A DNA stretch of 64,000 nucleotides. Origin: Burkholderiaceae bacterium (GTDB taxonomy: Bacteria > Pseudomonadota > Gammaproteobacteria > Burkholderiales > Burkholderiaceae_C). Below are positions 9,800 to 18,147 of this stretch, piece by piece. The position numbers and the translations under genes were made by a program. Within the stretch, counting starts at the first letter, position 1. The number at the start of each line of letters is the position of its first letter. Below the pieces are notes generated by a model, which was not told the origin of the DNA, did not search any database, and was given only the letters and a program-made list of their open reading frames with translations. Where the stretch lies: the NCBI GenBank assembly GCA_016790515.1, contig JAEUOY010000079.1, forward strand, positions 16,768 to 80,767, given 5' to 3'.

Positions 9800-10734
9800 C
9801 GCCCGGCCACCTGCAGCAGTTCGCGCAGCAGGCCGTCGAACCAATGTGCGAGCTCACGCTCGCCGCCGTCGTCGGGCACCGTGGCGGGCAACACCAGCAA
9901 GGGCACGCGTGCGCCGGCGCTCGCCAGTTGCCCGCTGAGCCAGCGACCCGGGCGCGGGTCCTGGTAGCCCGAGATCACCACGGCCATCGGCGGTGCTGCA
10001 CGCAGACCGTCCAGCAGGCGCTGCAGATGCCCGGGCGTCGGCGACATGCCCGGCTTGGGCTCCAGGTCGGCCGTCTGCCGGATGCCCAGCCAGTGCCACA
10101 GGTAGCCGAACCCGGTGTGCTGCGCCGCCACCTGCCGGCCGCGCAGCGGCGCAGCGAGACGCTCCCACTCGAGGATGCGTTGCCGCCAACGCAGCTCGAA
10201 CGCCGAGCGGCGCGCCTCGATGCCGGCACGTTCGGCGGGCGCTTCCTTGCCCAGGCGCTCGGCAAGTGCCTGGGTCACTTCGAGCAGCTTGCGCGGATGC
10301 ACATGCAGGTGCGGGTTGCCCTCGGCATGCACGTCACCGGCCCAGGGCGTGCCGATGGCGCCGGGTTGCGGATCGATCAGCTCCACATGATCGGCGGCAA
10401 GGAACACGTCGCGCGCGCGCGCATTGCCGGCACGCTCCTGCAGCGACGGCAGCCAGCCCGACTCGAGCGACGCGCCGGTGCACACCGCCAGATCGGCCGA
10501 GCGCAGCTGTGCGATCAGCGCCGGCCGCGCCTCGATGTGATGCGGATCCTGCCCTGCGTGCGTGGCCACGTGCACACGCGCCGTGGGCAGCAGCACACGC
10601 GTCAGCGCGGCCCACTCGGGCTCGCAGGCGAACACGGTGAACGCGGCGGCCGGCGTCGCCAGCCCCAGGCTCGCCCACACCGGCAAGACGGCGCCAAGCC
10701 GCCCCAGGCCCCGTTCAGTAGGCGTGCGCACCAT
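9796..10734 (-). CDS. Zinc ABC transporter substrate-binding protein (second copy)
   Basis: A 312-aa periplasmic protein of the ZnuA/TroA cluster, with a signal peptide (about 30 residues ending near ATPAAA). Candidate zinc ligands are the histidines in GQDPHHIEARP, GNPHLHVHP and AAQHTGFGYLWHW. The fourth ligand of classical ZnuA (an Asp near the C-terminus) is not obvious. It lacks the long acidic His-rich loop of enterobacterial ZnuA. The start overlaps the 3' end of the porin gene by 20 bases and its stop overlaps the permease start, so these genes are coupled. In its context it probably binds zinc. Confidence 0.8.
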   Translation of the reverse strand: MVRTPTERGLGRLGAVLPVWASLGLATPAAAFTVFACEPEWAALTRVLLPTARVHVATHAGQDPHHIEARPALIAQLRSADLAVCTGASLESGWLPSLQERAGNARARDVFLAADHVELIDPQPGAIGTPWAGDVHAEGNPHLHVHPRKLLEVTQALAERLGKEAPAERAGIEARRSAFELRWRQRILEWERLAAPLRGRQVAAQHTGFGYLWHWLGIRQTADLEPKPGMSPTPGHLQRLLDGLRAAPPMAVVISGYQDPRPGRWLSGQLASAGARVPLLVLPATVPDDGGERELAHWFDGLLRELLQVAGR

Positions 10735-11869
10735 GAGCCCCGAAAGCGATCACGTACTGCAGTTGCACCGTGCGCTTCGCCGGATCGGCGAACCCGACCG
10801 CGTCCCATTGGGTCGTGAACTGCAGCCGCAGCGACTGCATGTGGCTGGGCTTCCAGACCGCCATCAGCGCCGCCTCGCGCAGCAGGCCGTTGTCGAAGTG
10901 CTCGCCGTGCTGGATGCGCACGCGCAGCCAGTCGGCGCGGGCGCCCACCTCCCAATCGGGCCGGAAGCGCCAGACCCCCCGGATCGAGTTCGACTCGTCG
11001 CGGTCCTGCGGCGTGGCGTAGCGGTTCAGATCGGTGATGCGCCCCGCCTCGAAGCCCGCGCGCAGCTGCTGATTGCGGCTGTTGCCGTCGGGCGCCCATT
11101 TCCAGACGCCGTCGATCATCCAGGTCTTGCCGCCGGTGAACTGCGCGCCGTGGTGGTGGTCGTGGTCGTGCTCGTCCTCTTCTTCTGCATGGTCCTCGAC
11201 GGCTGCCTCGCGGCGGTTGCGGATGTACGACAGGCCCAGCTGCCAGCTGTGCGAACGCCCGAGGTCGGCGCCGGTCTTGACGACGAAGGTCGTCACCCCG
11301 GGTCGGCCCGGCTCGTTGGCGGTCTCTTCGACCAGGCGCTTGCCTCGGAAGGCCTCGACGCCGAGCATCAGGTAGAACGGCGTCGGCGCGGTCCAGTTCA
11401 GGCGCAGCCCGTCGTCGTTCCAGTGACCGCCGTAGAACCCGCGGTACAGCAGCGGACGCTCGACGAAGTCGTCCGCGTGCGGGTGCTGCTGGTTCAGGTA
11501 GCCGATCTGCGACGCGAAACGGCCGGCCCGCATCTGCAGCCCGGCTGGCAGGCGCGTGGTCTCGAGCCAGGCCTCCTCGAGGGCGCCCTCGAGCTTGCGC
11601 TCGTGCGTCTCGACGGTGGCGGTGAGCTTGGCCGTGAACCACGAGCCCAGCGGGCCGCTGGCCGTGAGGTCGCTGTGGCCGAGCTGCGGCCCCTGGTCGC
11701 GGCCGCCGAGGGCGAGCGTGTGGGTGGTGTAGGCGACATCCAGCACCGCGCCGAACTGCCAGCCGCCGAGGCCGGGGGCGCCCTGGGCGCGGGCGTGGCC
11801 GGGCAGTGCACAGAAGGTGGCCAGCAGCATCAGGCACGGCCACGTGGCACGAACGCATGCGGTTCTCAA
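10715..11869 (-). CDS. Outer-membrane porin-like beta-barrel with a His/Asp-rich loop
   Basis: A 384-aa exported protein: signal peptide of about 29 residues (cleavage near ARAQ), then alternating aromatic strands typical of a beta-barrel (GWQFGAVLDVAYTT, LQLQYVIAFG at the C-terminal side). In the middle, around residues 228-245, lies an acidic His cluster (EDHAEEEDEHDHDHHHG) that could hold Zn2+. It is not a TonB-dependent receptor: there is no plug domain or TonB box and it is too short. Its place between an AztD-like lipoprotein and a zinc SBP suggests zinc passage through the outer membrane. The terminal residues HAHAY also contain histidine. Confidence 0.7.
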   Translation of the reverse strand: MRTACVRATWPCLMLLATFCALPGHARAQGAPGLGGWQFGAVLDVAYTTHTLALGGRDQGPQLGHSDLTASGPLGSWFTAKLTATVETHERKLEGALEEAWLETTRLPAGLQMRAGRFASQIGYLNQQHPHADDFVERPLLYRGFYGGHWNDDGLRLNWTAPTPFYLMLGVEAFRGKRLVEETANEPGRPGVTTFVVKTGADLGRSHSWQLGLSYIRNRREAAVEDHAEEEDEHDHDHHHGAQFTGGKTWMIDGVWKWAPDGNSRNQQLRAGFEAGRITDLNRYATPQDRDESNSIRGVWRFRPDWEVGARADWLRVRIQHGEHFDNGLLREAALMAVWKPSHMQSLRLQFTTQWDAVGFADPAKRTVQLQYVIAFGAHGAHAY

Positions 11870-11879
11870 TGCGTGCTCC

Positions 11880-13177
11880 TCAACGGTTGATGCCCAGCCA
11901 CGCGAGACCCGAAGGCGTGTAGCCGAGGTCGCGCCGCGTCACCACGGCGCCGGTGGTGCTGTCGACCACCACCAGCTGCCGCGCCACCGGGTCGGTGTGG
12001 TAGACCTCGTCGCGTGCGCCGTTGGCGGCGATGGCAGGCCAGGGCGCGGCGGTGGGCATCGCGGGAATCGCGCCGGCCACGCGCGCCAGATTCACCCAGC
12101 TGCCGCCCTGGCGCTGCGCGACAGTCAGCGTGCCCTGATCGTCGACGATGAAGAAGCGCTGGCCGCTGCGGTCGAAGCCATGCGCGCGGCGTACGCGGCC
12201 GGTGGCCCAGCCCTCGGGCGTGAAGTCGCTCACCGTGGCCGTTTCGCCGTTCACGGCGTAGAAGCGCGTCGTCACCGGTGCCGGCGCGGCGCCTTCGGTC
12301 GCGATGCCGATGAAGTGGTCCGGCAGCCTCGGGTGGCCCGCGATCGTGCCCACGCGCAGCGCGGTGGCCAGGCGCTGGCCGTCGCTGACGGTCGTCGCCG
12401 TCGGGTGCCTGACCAGCATCATGCCGTCGATGCAACCCACCAGCGTGCTGCTGCCCGTGCTGAAGCTGCCGTGCATGCCGTTGCAGGCCGTCGGCAGTTC
12501 ACGATCGAGCAGATAAGCGGTGCCGTTGCGTTGATGCAATGCCAGGCGGGTGGGCAAGGTGTCGGCACCCGCGCTCCAGCCGGCCAGGAGCTTGGCGCCC
12601 ACCGGCTCGGCCAGGCCGTGCATCGGCGAACCCAGATCGAGCGAGGCGACCACGCTGCCGGCGGCGATGGAGGCATCCGTCAGCAGGCGCACGCCGGCGT
12701 TCTGCACCGGCGAGTCCGCGCTGTTGCCGTCCAGGAAGACGGCCGCCTGGACGCCGGCCTGGATGTCGTAGTGCGTAGGGCGCGAACCCGCCAGCACGAA
12801 GCTCATGAGGCGCGACGCCTGCTTGTAGTCGTGCAGGTGGTCTGCAGGTCCTCCTGCCAGATGTCGCCGTCGACGAACTGCACCCGATCCTGGGTGCGCT
12901 GCGGTACCACGGCGTAGCGACCGCCCGGGCTGGCGTACACCGCCGATGGGGCGCTCTGCATGACATGGCTGGCTTCGACGCTGCCGCTGTCCAGGTCGTG
13001 CACGCGCAAGGTGGTGGCATTCGCCTCCGCGACCGCCAGGCGCCCCGCGGTGTCGATCGTGACCTCGTCGTGATCGTGGTCGTCTTCGCTGTCGACGCCG
13101 CCACCGCATGCGGCAAGCACGGACGTGGCGGCCAGGCCGGCCAGCAGCCACCGGCGGATCGGGTTCTCGGGTCTCAC
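11880..13177 (-). pseudogene. aztD: AztD-like periplasmic zinc chaperone lipoprotein, frameshifted
   Basis: Two overlapping frames together make one protein of about 430 aa. The first (ATG at 13177, running to 12803) has a lipoprotein signal peptide with lipobox-like VLAAC (Cys at 23) and a zinc-loving DDHDHDEV segment. It loses the frame after DGDIWQEDLQ near 12848; the next frame resumes with DHLHDYKQASRLMSF and runs to the stop at 11880. Restoring one base (CAG-GACCACC instead of CAGACCACC) joins them. Repeated strand patterns (VSDGQ, FYAVNGETATV, LVVVDSTTGAVV) fit the beta-propeller fold of AztD, the metallochaperone that hands zinc to AztC. The neighbourhood of zur and aztABC supports this. 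The family call is by memory of fold and context; a sequencing error is possible. Confidence 0.6.
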
Positions 13178-13318
13178 CGTGGTTTCCTCCTGGTTGCGTG
13201 GTTCAGAGTTCGTGGACGTCCGTGCGCCTGGGCCGCGACCTCGGTGCGCTGCCAGTTCGAGAGGGGCTCGGGCAGGCGAGGAGGGCTCATGTCGGCGGCG
13301 CGAGCGACCCGGGTCTTA

Positions 13319-13345
13319 TTCGTAATGGTAATGCATTATCATGTA
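13319..13345. promoter_or_regulatory. Zur-type operator between divergent zinc operons
   Basis: A near-perfect palindrome, TGGTAATGCATTATCA (13326-13341; 14 of 16 positions symmetrical), in an AT-rich patch that stands out from the GC-rich surroundings. It lies 92 bp before zur and about 140 bp before the leftward aztD-like gene. Fur-family proteins such as Zur bind AT-rich palindromes of this kind. It could control both directions and autoregulate zur. Assignment to Zur rather than Fur is inferred from context. Confidence 0.7.
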
Positions 13346-13432
13346 AGCCGACCGATGCGCTGAGGGCGACGCCTGCCGGTCCCGCCACATTGCGACCGAA
13401 GGCCACCCCTCCACTTCCGGTACCCTTGATGC

Positions 13433-13876
13433 ATGGAACGCAACACCCGACAGCGCAGCGCGATCCGCGACGCCATCGCGCAGGCCGACCGCCCCCTGCT
13501 GCCGCAGGAGGTGCTGGATGCCGCCCAGAAGGAAGTGCCGGGCCTCGGCATCGCGACCGTCTATCGCAATCTCAAGGTGCTGGTCGAGGAAGGCGAGTTG
13601 CAGGCGGTCAACCTGCCCGGGGAGAACCCGCGCTTCGAGCTGGTGGGGCACCAGCACCACCATCACTTCCAGTGCCGGCAGTGCCAGCGTGTGTTCGACG
13701 TGCATGCCTGCCCGGGCGACCTGTCGCGGCTGGCGCCGCAGGGTTTCACGGTCGAGGATCACGACCTGACGCTGTATGGACGCTGCAGCGACTGCGGGCC
13801 GCCGACTCGCCCCGCCCGGCGCGTGGCGGCCAAGTCAGCCGCGGCACACGGCCACACGCACCGGCATCGGGGCTGA
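13433..13876 (+). CDS. zur: Fur-family zinc uptake regulator
   Basis: A 147-aa Fur-family repressor. The N-terminal winged helix ends with the recognition helix GLGIATVYRNLKVLVEEG; the dimerisation domain carries HQHHHHFQCRQCQRVFDVH and a second cysteine pair in GRCSDCG, giving C81/C84 and C118/C121 for the structural zinc. A His-rich tail (HGHTHRHRG) follows. The gene lies between two divergent zinc-transport operons and directly downstream of the palindrome at 13326, so Zur is much likelier than Fur or PerR. It opens the rightward operon. Confidence 0.85.
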   Translation: MERNTRQRSAIRDAIAQADRPLLPQEVLDAAQKEVPGLGIATVYRNLKVLVEEGELQAVNLPGENPRFELVGHQHHHHFQCRQCQRVFDVHACPGDLSRLAPQGFTVEDHDLTLYGRCSDCGPPTRPARRVAAKSAAAHGHTHRHRG

Positions 13877-13901
13877 CCCGGCAGCCCGTCAGGGGCCTGG
13901 C

Positions 13902-13991
13902 ATGTTGACGGCGGGCGCCGCCGTGCGCCTGGCCTGGGCCAGCGTGGCGATCGCCGCGATGTGGCTGGCCGTGGGGTGGGCGCTGTCGTGA
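13902..13991 (+). CDS. 29-aa membrane micropeptide coupled to aztA
   Basis: A small frame from ATG 13902 to TGA 13991 that encodes 29 residues with a single hydrophobic helix (residues about 8-27, including LAWASVAIAAMWLAVGWAL). Its stop overlaps the GTG start of aztA (GTGA), the same coupling seen between aztA and aztB. It lies in the 111-bp zur-aztA gap. There is no strong ribosome-binding site. I do not recognise a family. Either it is a translational coupler, or a transporter accessory peptide, or chance; coupling and hydrophobicity favour a real gene. Confidence 0.5.
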   Translation: MLTAGAAVRLAWASVAIAAMWLAVGWALS

Positions 13992-14722
13992 GCCCCGCCG
14001 TGCGCATCCGCGACCTGACGGTGGCCTACCGCGGCCACCCGGCGGTCCATCACCTCAGCGGCGACTTCGGCAGCGGCCAGTTGACCGCCGTGGTCGGCCC
14101 CAATGGCGCGGGCAAGAGCAGCCTCCTGGGCGCGCTGGGCGGCACGATCCGCGACTACGAGGGCCGCATCGAGCGCGACCCGGCGCTGCCTGTGGCCTAT
14201 TTGCCGCAAGCCTCGGCACTGGACCGCAGCTTTCCGGTGCGCGTGAGCGAGGTCGTGGCAATGGGCTTGTGGGCGCGCATCGGCAGCTTCGGCGGACTGC
14301 GGCGCGACGAACGCGTGCGCATCGACCAAGCGCTGGCCGCCGTGGGCCTGAGCGGGTTCGGGCAGCGCTGGCTGGGCGAGCTCTCGGCCGGCCAGGCGCA
14401 GCGTGTGCTGTTCGCCCGCGTGCTGGTGCAGGACGCCGGGCTGATCCTGCTCGACGAACCCTTCAACGCCATCGACGCTCGCACCACGGCCGACCTGCTG
14501 GCGCTGCTGCATCGCTGGAAGCACGAGGCGCGAACCGTGATCGCCGTGCTTCACGACCTGGAGCAGGTGCGCGAGCACTTCGAGCAGGTGCTGTTGCTGG
14601 CCCGCGAGCGCGTGGCCTGGGGGCCGACGGCCGAGGTGCTGAGGGCCGAGCACCTGTTCAAGGCACGGCAGATGGCCGAAGCCTGGGACGAGTTCGCGCC
14701 GCGCTGCGAGGTGTCGTCGTGA
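13988..14722 (+). CDS. aztA: Zinc ABC transporter ATP-binding protein
   Basis: A 244-aa ABC ATPase of the ZnuC/AztA group. Walker A is GPNGAGKSS (residues 37-45), the Q-loop is AYLPQASALDRSFP, the signature is LSAGQAQR, Walker B is LILLDEPFNAID and the H-loop is VIAVLHD. The GTG start at 13988 overlaps the micropeptide stop, and the TGA overlaps the aztB start. The segment DRSFPVRVSEVVAMGLW is characteristic of metal importers of this type. It energises import of zinc bound by AztC and perhaps serves the second permease at 9050 as well. Confidence 0.85.
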   Translation: MSPAVRIRDLTVAYRGHPAVHHLSGDFGSGQLTAVVGPNGAGKSSLLGALGGTIRDYEGRIERDPALPVAYLPQASALDRSFPVRVSEVVAMGLWARIGSFGGLRRDERVRIDQALAAVGLSGFGQRWLGELSAGQAQRVLFARVLVQDAGLILLDEPFNAIDARTTADLLALLHRWKHEARTVIAVLHDLEQVREHFEQVLLLARERVAWGPTAEVLRAEHLFKARQMAEAWDEFAPRCEVSS

Positions 14723-15597
14723 GTCTTCCGGCTGCAGCGTTGTGGGAGCCGTTCGTCGAGTTCGCGTTCATGCGCCGCGCGTTGGTGGCCACGCTGGCGC
14801 TGTCGCTGGGCTGCGCCCCCATCGGCTGCGTGCTGGTGCTGCGCCGCATGAGCCTGGTCGGCGATGCGATGGCGCATGCCGTGCTGCCCGGTGCGGCGGC
14901 GGGGTTTCTGCTCGCCGGGCTGTCGCTGCCGGCCATGAGCCTGGGCGGCTTCGTCGCCGCGCTGGCGGTGGCGCTGGCGGCCGGCTTCGTCACCCGCGGC
15001 ACGCCGCAGCGCGAGGACGCCAGCTTCGCGGCCTTCTACCTGATGGCGCTCGCACTCGGCGTGCTGCTGGTGTCGTGGCGTGGCAGCCAGGTCGACCTGA
15101 TGCACATGCTGTTCGGCAGCGTGCTGGCGGTGGACGACGCCGGGCTGCTGCAGATCGCAGCGGTGACCAGCGCCACGCTGTGGGCGCTGGCGCTGATGTA
15201 CAGGCCGCTGGTGCTGGAGAGCTTCGACCCCGGCTTCCTGCGCAGCGTGGGCGGCCCGGGGGCACACGCACACATGCTGCTGCTGGTGCTGCTGGTGGCC
15301 AACCTCGTCAGCGCCTTCCAGGCGATCGGCACGCTGATGGCCGTCGGCCTGATGATGCTGCCGGCCGCCGCCGCGCGATTCTGGGTCGCCGGACTGCCGG
15401 CGATGGCGGCCTTCGCGGTCGCCATCGGCGCTGTGTCCGGCACGGCCGGGCTGTTGCTGAGCTATCACGCCGAACTACCCTCCGGCCCTAGCATCGTGCT
15501 GGCCTGCGGTGCGGCCTACATCGCCTCGGTGCTCCTCGGCGCCCGCGACGGCATCGTCACGCGGCGCCTGCGCGCCACGGTCCACCTCGTCCGTTGA
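14719..15597 (+). CDS. aztB: Zinc ABC transporter permease
   Basis: A 292-aa ABC-3 family inner-membrane permease with about eight hydrophobic segments. Family features include RRMSLVGDAMAHAVLPGAA after the first helices and the conserved FQAIGTLMAVGLMMLPAAAARF in the C-terminal half. The GTG start overlaps the aztA stop, and aztC follows after 5 bases, giving a compact A-B-C order as in the aztABC operon of Paracoccus. Transports Zn2+ from periplasm to cytoplasm, by family. Confidence 0.85.
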   Translation: MSLPAAALWEPFVEFAFMRRALVATLALSLGCAPIGCVLVLRRMSLVGDAMAHAVLPGAAAGFLLAGLSLPAMSLGGFVAALAVALAAGFVTRGTPQREDASFAAFYLMALALGVLLVSWRGSQVDLMHMLFGSVLAVDDAGLLQIAAVTSATLWALALMYRPLVLESFDPGFLRSVGGPGAHAHMLLLVLLVANLVSAFQAIGTLMAVGLMMLPAAAARFWVAGLPAMAAFAVAIGAVSGTAGLLLSYHAELPSGPSIVLACGAAYIASVLLGARDGIVTRRLRATVHLVR

Positions 15598-15602
15598 ACA
15601 CC

Positions 15603-16496
15603 ATGAGACCCATCCGTCGCCGAGCCTTCTGCCAGGGCAGCGCCGCCCTGACCACGCTGTTCCCGCTGGCGATCGGGGCGCAGCCCCCCGCGCCCCGCGT
15701 CGTCGCCAGCTTCTCGATCCTGGCAGACATGGCGCAGGAACTCGTGCCCGCCGGCGTGCAGGTCACGGCCCTCGTGGGCCCGGATTCCGATGCGCATGTC
15801 TACGAGCCCAGCCCGGCCGACGGCAAGCGTCTGGCCCAGGCCGACCTGGTGCTGGTCAACGGACTGGGGTTCGAAGGCTGGATCGAACGCATGGTCAAGG
15901 TCTCGGGCTACCGCGGCCCGGTCGCCGTGGCGAGCCAAGGCATCCAGCCTCGCAGCGGCGGTCACCACGACGGCGATCCCCACGCCTGGCAAGACCTGGC
16001 CCTGGCACGCCGCTATTCGGCCAACATCAGTGCAGCCATCGCCCAGCGCTGGCCAGGCCAGCGCGACGAGATCGCCAGGCGCAACGCCGACTACGTGGCG
16101 CGCATCGACCTGCTCGACGTAAGGGTGCGCCAGTGGCTGGGCGCCGTGCCGCGCGCGCAGCGCCGCGTGATCACGTCGCACGACGCCTTCGGCTATTTCG
16201 GTGTCGCCTACGGCGTGGACTTCCTGGCGCCGCAGGGCTGGAACACGCACAGCGAGCCCTCGGCAGCCGCGGTGGCGCGGCTGATCCGCCAGATCAGGAA
16301 GGACGAGGCGCGCGCGATCTTCGTCGAGAACATCAGCGACCCGCGCCTGGTGGAGCGCATCGCCCGCGAGGGCGGCGCACGCGTTGGAGGAACGCTCTAC
16401 TCCGACGCGCTGTCCAAACCCGGCGGTCCTGCCGCGACCTACCTGCAGATGTTCGAGCACAACGCGCGCAGCCTGGCAGCCGCCCTGCAGGTCTGA
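15603..16496 (+). CDS. aztC: Zinc ABC transporter substrate-binding protein
   Basis: A 297-aa periplasmic cluster A-I binding protein with a twin-arginine-like leader (PIRRRAFCQGSAAL) and cleavage near IGAQ. All four expected ligands are visible: His in DSDAHVYEPSP, His in GDPHAWQD, His in VITSHDAFGYF, and Asp in YSDALSKPGGP. A short GGHHDGD stretch replaces the long His-rich loop of ZnuA, as in AztC. It is third in the aztABC operon, 5 bp after aztB; a TTG at 15594 is a possible alternative start. Confidence 0.85.
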   Translation: MRPIRRRAFCQGSAALTTLFPLAIGAQPPAPRVVASFSILADMAQELVPAGVQVTALVGPDSDAHVYEPSPADGKRLAQADLVLVNGLGFEGWIERMVKVSGYRGPVAVASQGIQPRSGGHHDGDPHAWQDLALARRYSANISAAIAQRWPGQRDEIARRNADYVARIDLLDVRVRQWLGAVPRAQRRVITSHDAFGYFGVAYGVDFLAPQGWNTHSEPSAAAVARLIRQIRKDEARAIFVENISDPRLVERIAREGGARVGGTLYSDALSKPGGPAATYLQMFEHNARSLAAALQV

Positions 16497-16530
16497 CGCC
16501 CTCTACACCCCCCTGCCGAAGGAGCCTCCA

Positions 16531-17082
16531 ATGCACCGACCCGCCTTCACTCGCTCAATGGTCGCCCTGGCCATCGCATGCAGCGGGGGCGCCAGCGCGG
16601 TCTGGGCCGCCGGCAAGGCCCACGAGCACGGCGCCCTCAGGCTCGACGTGGCCATCGAGGGCAACAAGCTCACCATCGCGATGGAAGCGCCGCTGGACAA
16701 CCTGCTCGGCTTCGAACGCGCACCGCGCACCGATGCCGAGCGCAAGGCGGCGGCCGACCTGCTGGCCCGCCTGCGCAGCCCCGGCACGGGCGTGCCGCTG
16801 TTCGCGCCGGACGCGGCGGCGCAGTGCACGCTGAGCCGGTCCGACGTGCAGGCACCGGTGCTCGAACCCGGGGCCGGGCCGGCGGCGAAGGATGAACATG
16901 CCGACCTCGATGCCAGCTACGAGTTCAGCTGCGCGAAACCCGACGAACTGCGCACGCTGGACGTCGGCCTGTTCGAGGCCTACAAGCGCACCCAGCGGAT
17001 CGACGTGCAGGTGGCCGGTCCGAAGGGCCAGGCCAGGGTGACGCTCAAGCGGCCGGCGCGCACGGTCCGGCTGGCGCGGTGA
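16531..17082 (+). CDS. ZrgA-like zinc uptake accessory protein (DUF2796)
   Basis: A 183-aa exported protein with a signal peptide ending near AVWA and the family pattern KAHEHGALRLDVAIEGNKLTIAMEAPLDNLLGFERAP right after it. Later segments YEFSCAKPDELRTLDVGLFEAY are also typical. DUF2796 proteins (ZrgA in Vibrio) bind zinc in the periplasm and help import, usually together with an ABC ATPase and an FtsX-like permease. AAGGAG precedes the ATG. Here the partner ATPase that follows is a wreck, so ZrgA has lost its transporter genes locally and may assist AztABC. Confidence 0.8.
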   Translation: MHRPAFTRSMVALAIACSGGASAVWAAGKAHEHGALRLDVAIEGNKLTIAMEAPLDNLLGFERAPRTDAERKAAADLLARLRSPGTGVPLFAPDAAAQCTLSRSDVQAPVLEPGAGPAAKDEHADLDASYEFSCAKPDELRTLDVGLFEAYKRTQRIDVQVAGPKGQARVTLKRPARTVRLAR

Positions 17083-17336
17083 GCAACGGGGCCGGGCCGT
17101 CCCCGGCGGCGCTGACGCTCGACGGCCTTCGCTATCGCCGGCCGCGCGCCGGCGCCGACACGCTGGGCCTCGAGCGCCTGCACCTGCAGCGGGCCGAACG
17201 CGTGCTGGTGCCGCAAGCCGGACAGGTCTGCCTGCCGGGCCAGGACTGGCGGACCCTGTCCGCCGGTCGGCGCGACCGCCCGCGTGCCCACTACATCGGC
17301 GACATCCTCCAGCAATCCGACCTGCTGCCTGGCTGA
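17079..17336 (+). pseudogene. Relic of a ZrgB-like ABC transporter ATPase, Walker A deleted
   Basis: An 85-codon frame starting at a GTG that overlaps the zrgA stop. Its start (LTLDGLRYRRP, then LERLHLQRAER) and its end (VLVPQAGQVCLPGQDW, DILQQSDLLPG with a Q-loop glutamine) match the two sides of a LolD/FtsE-type ATPase, but the roughly 20 residues with the Walker A loop between AER and VLVPQ are gone and nothing remains after the Q-loop. It cannot hydrolyse ATP. The deletion is in frame; the 3' truncation coincides with an IS3 remnant just downstream. Confidence 0.65.
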
Positions 17337-17446
17337 CGACCATCACCTTGGTCGGCTGACGACGACGGTCTTGGCCGGTTGGGGCCGACGCCGGGCAGGT
17401 CCGGGGTGGCCTTGCCCGCGTTTCCCGGATCCCATAGCTGAGACTG

Positions 17447-17547
17447 TCATGCGGCTTGCCTTTGCTGGGCGGCAAGCCATTGCCCCTCGAACTTCATGGG
17501 GCTGACGTAGCCCAGCGACAAATGCAGTCGCCGGTAGTTGCGGTGCG
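17447..17547 (-). mobile_element. 3' remnant of an IS3-family transposase gene
   Basis: On the minus strand about 31 codons read RNYRRLHLSLGYVSP then KFEGQWLAAQQRQAA and stop, which is the C-terminal end of IS3-family OrfB (the conserved R-x-H-x-x-L-GY-x-SP motif). Nothing of the catalytic DDE region or of the other end of the element is present. It lies exactly at the border where both flanking genes lose their ends, so it marks an old insertion and deletion. Confidence 0.75.
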
Positions 17548-17549
17548 GG

Positions 17550-18105
17550 ACCAGGCGGTGACCGCCTACTTGCGCGGCGACAGCCGAGCAGCGCGGCAGG
17601 AACTCGACCGCGCGCGCAGCGAGATTGCCCGCACCGGCAGCACCGACCTGCTGGCGCGCTCCGAGCTGACGGGCTGCGCCGCCAGGGTCGCCAGCCTCGA
17701 ATTCGGTCGCTGTGACGCCTTCGAGCCGCTGCGGCCCGACGCCGCGGCAGCCGAGCGGGCCTATGCCGGCTACCTGGCCGGCCAGCTGCCACCCGCCCAG
17801 GCGGCAATGCTGCCGCCGGCGCAGCGCAGCGTGGCCGTATCGGACGATGCCGACAGCGCCGCCGCAGCGCTGTCGCAGATCGCCGATCCGGTCTCGCGCC
17901 TGGTCGGCGCCGCGGTGCTGTTGCAGACCGGCCGCGCAAACCCGGCCGCCATCGTGCAGGCCGTCGATACCGCGTCGGCCCAGGGCTGGCGCCGACCGCT
18001 CTGGCCTGGCTGGGGGTTCAGCTGGAGCGCGCCGAGCAGGCCGGCGACGCCGGCCCGGCGCAGCGCCTGCGGCGCCGCATCGCGCTGGTCGCGGGGCTGG
18101 CCTGA
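17550..18105 (+). pseudogene. Truncated, frameshifted conserved hypothetical (lipoprotein-like)
   Basis: Coding character begins right after the IS3 remnant with AVTAYLRGDSRAARQELDRARSEIARTG and continues through ASLEFGRCDAFEPLRPD and SDDADSAAAALSQIADPVS. The frame breaks near 17998: the natural continuation LLAWLGVQLERAEQAGDAGP and RLRRRIALVAG lies in another frame ending at 18105, and adding one base after CGACCGCT restores it. The helical, alanine-rich sequence resembles a conserved betaproteobacterial protein of unknown role, but I cannot name it. Its 5' end, with any signal peptide, is lost. Confidence 0.55.
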
Positions 18106-18147
18106 ACGTGCCCGCCCATGAAGGGTCGGCAAGCGACGCGCAACCGG

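Noticed and set aside
13433-13876. Fur or PerR identity for the regulator
   Set aside because: The surrounding genes are all zinc-related and the AztABC and ZrgA families are zinc systems, so Zur is clearly preferred.
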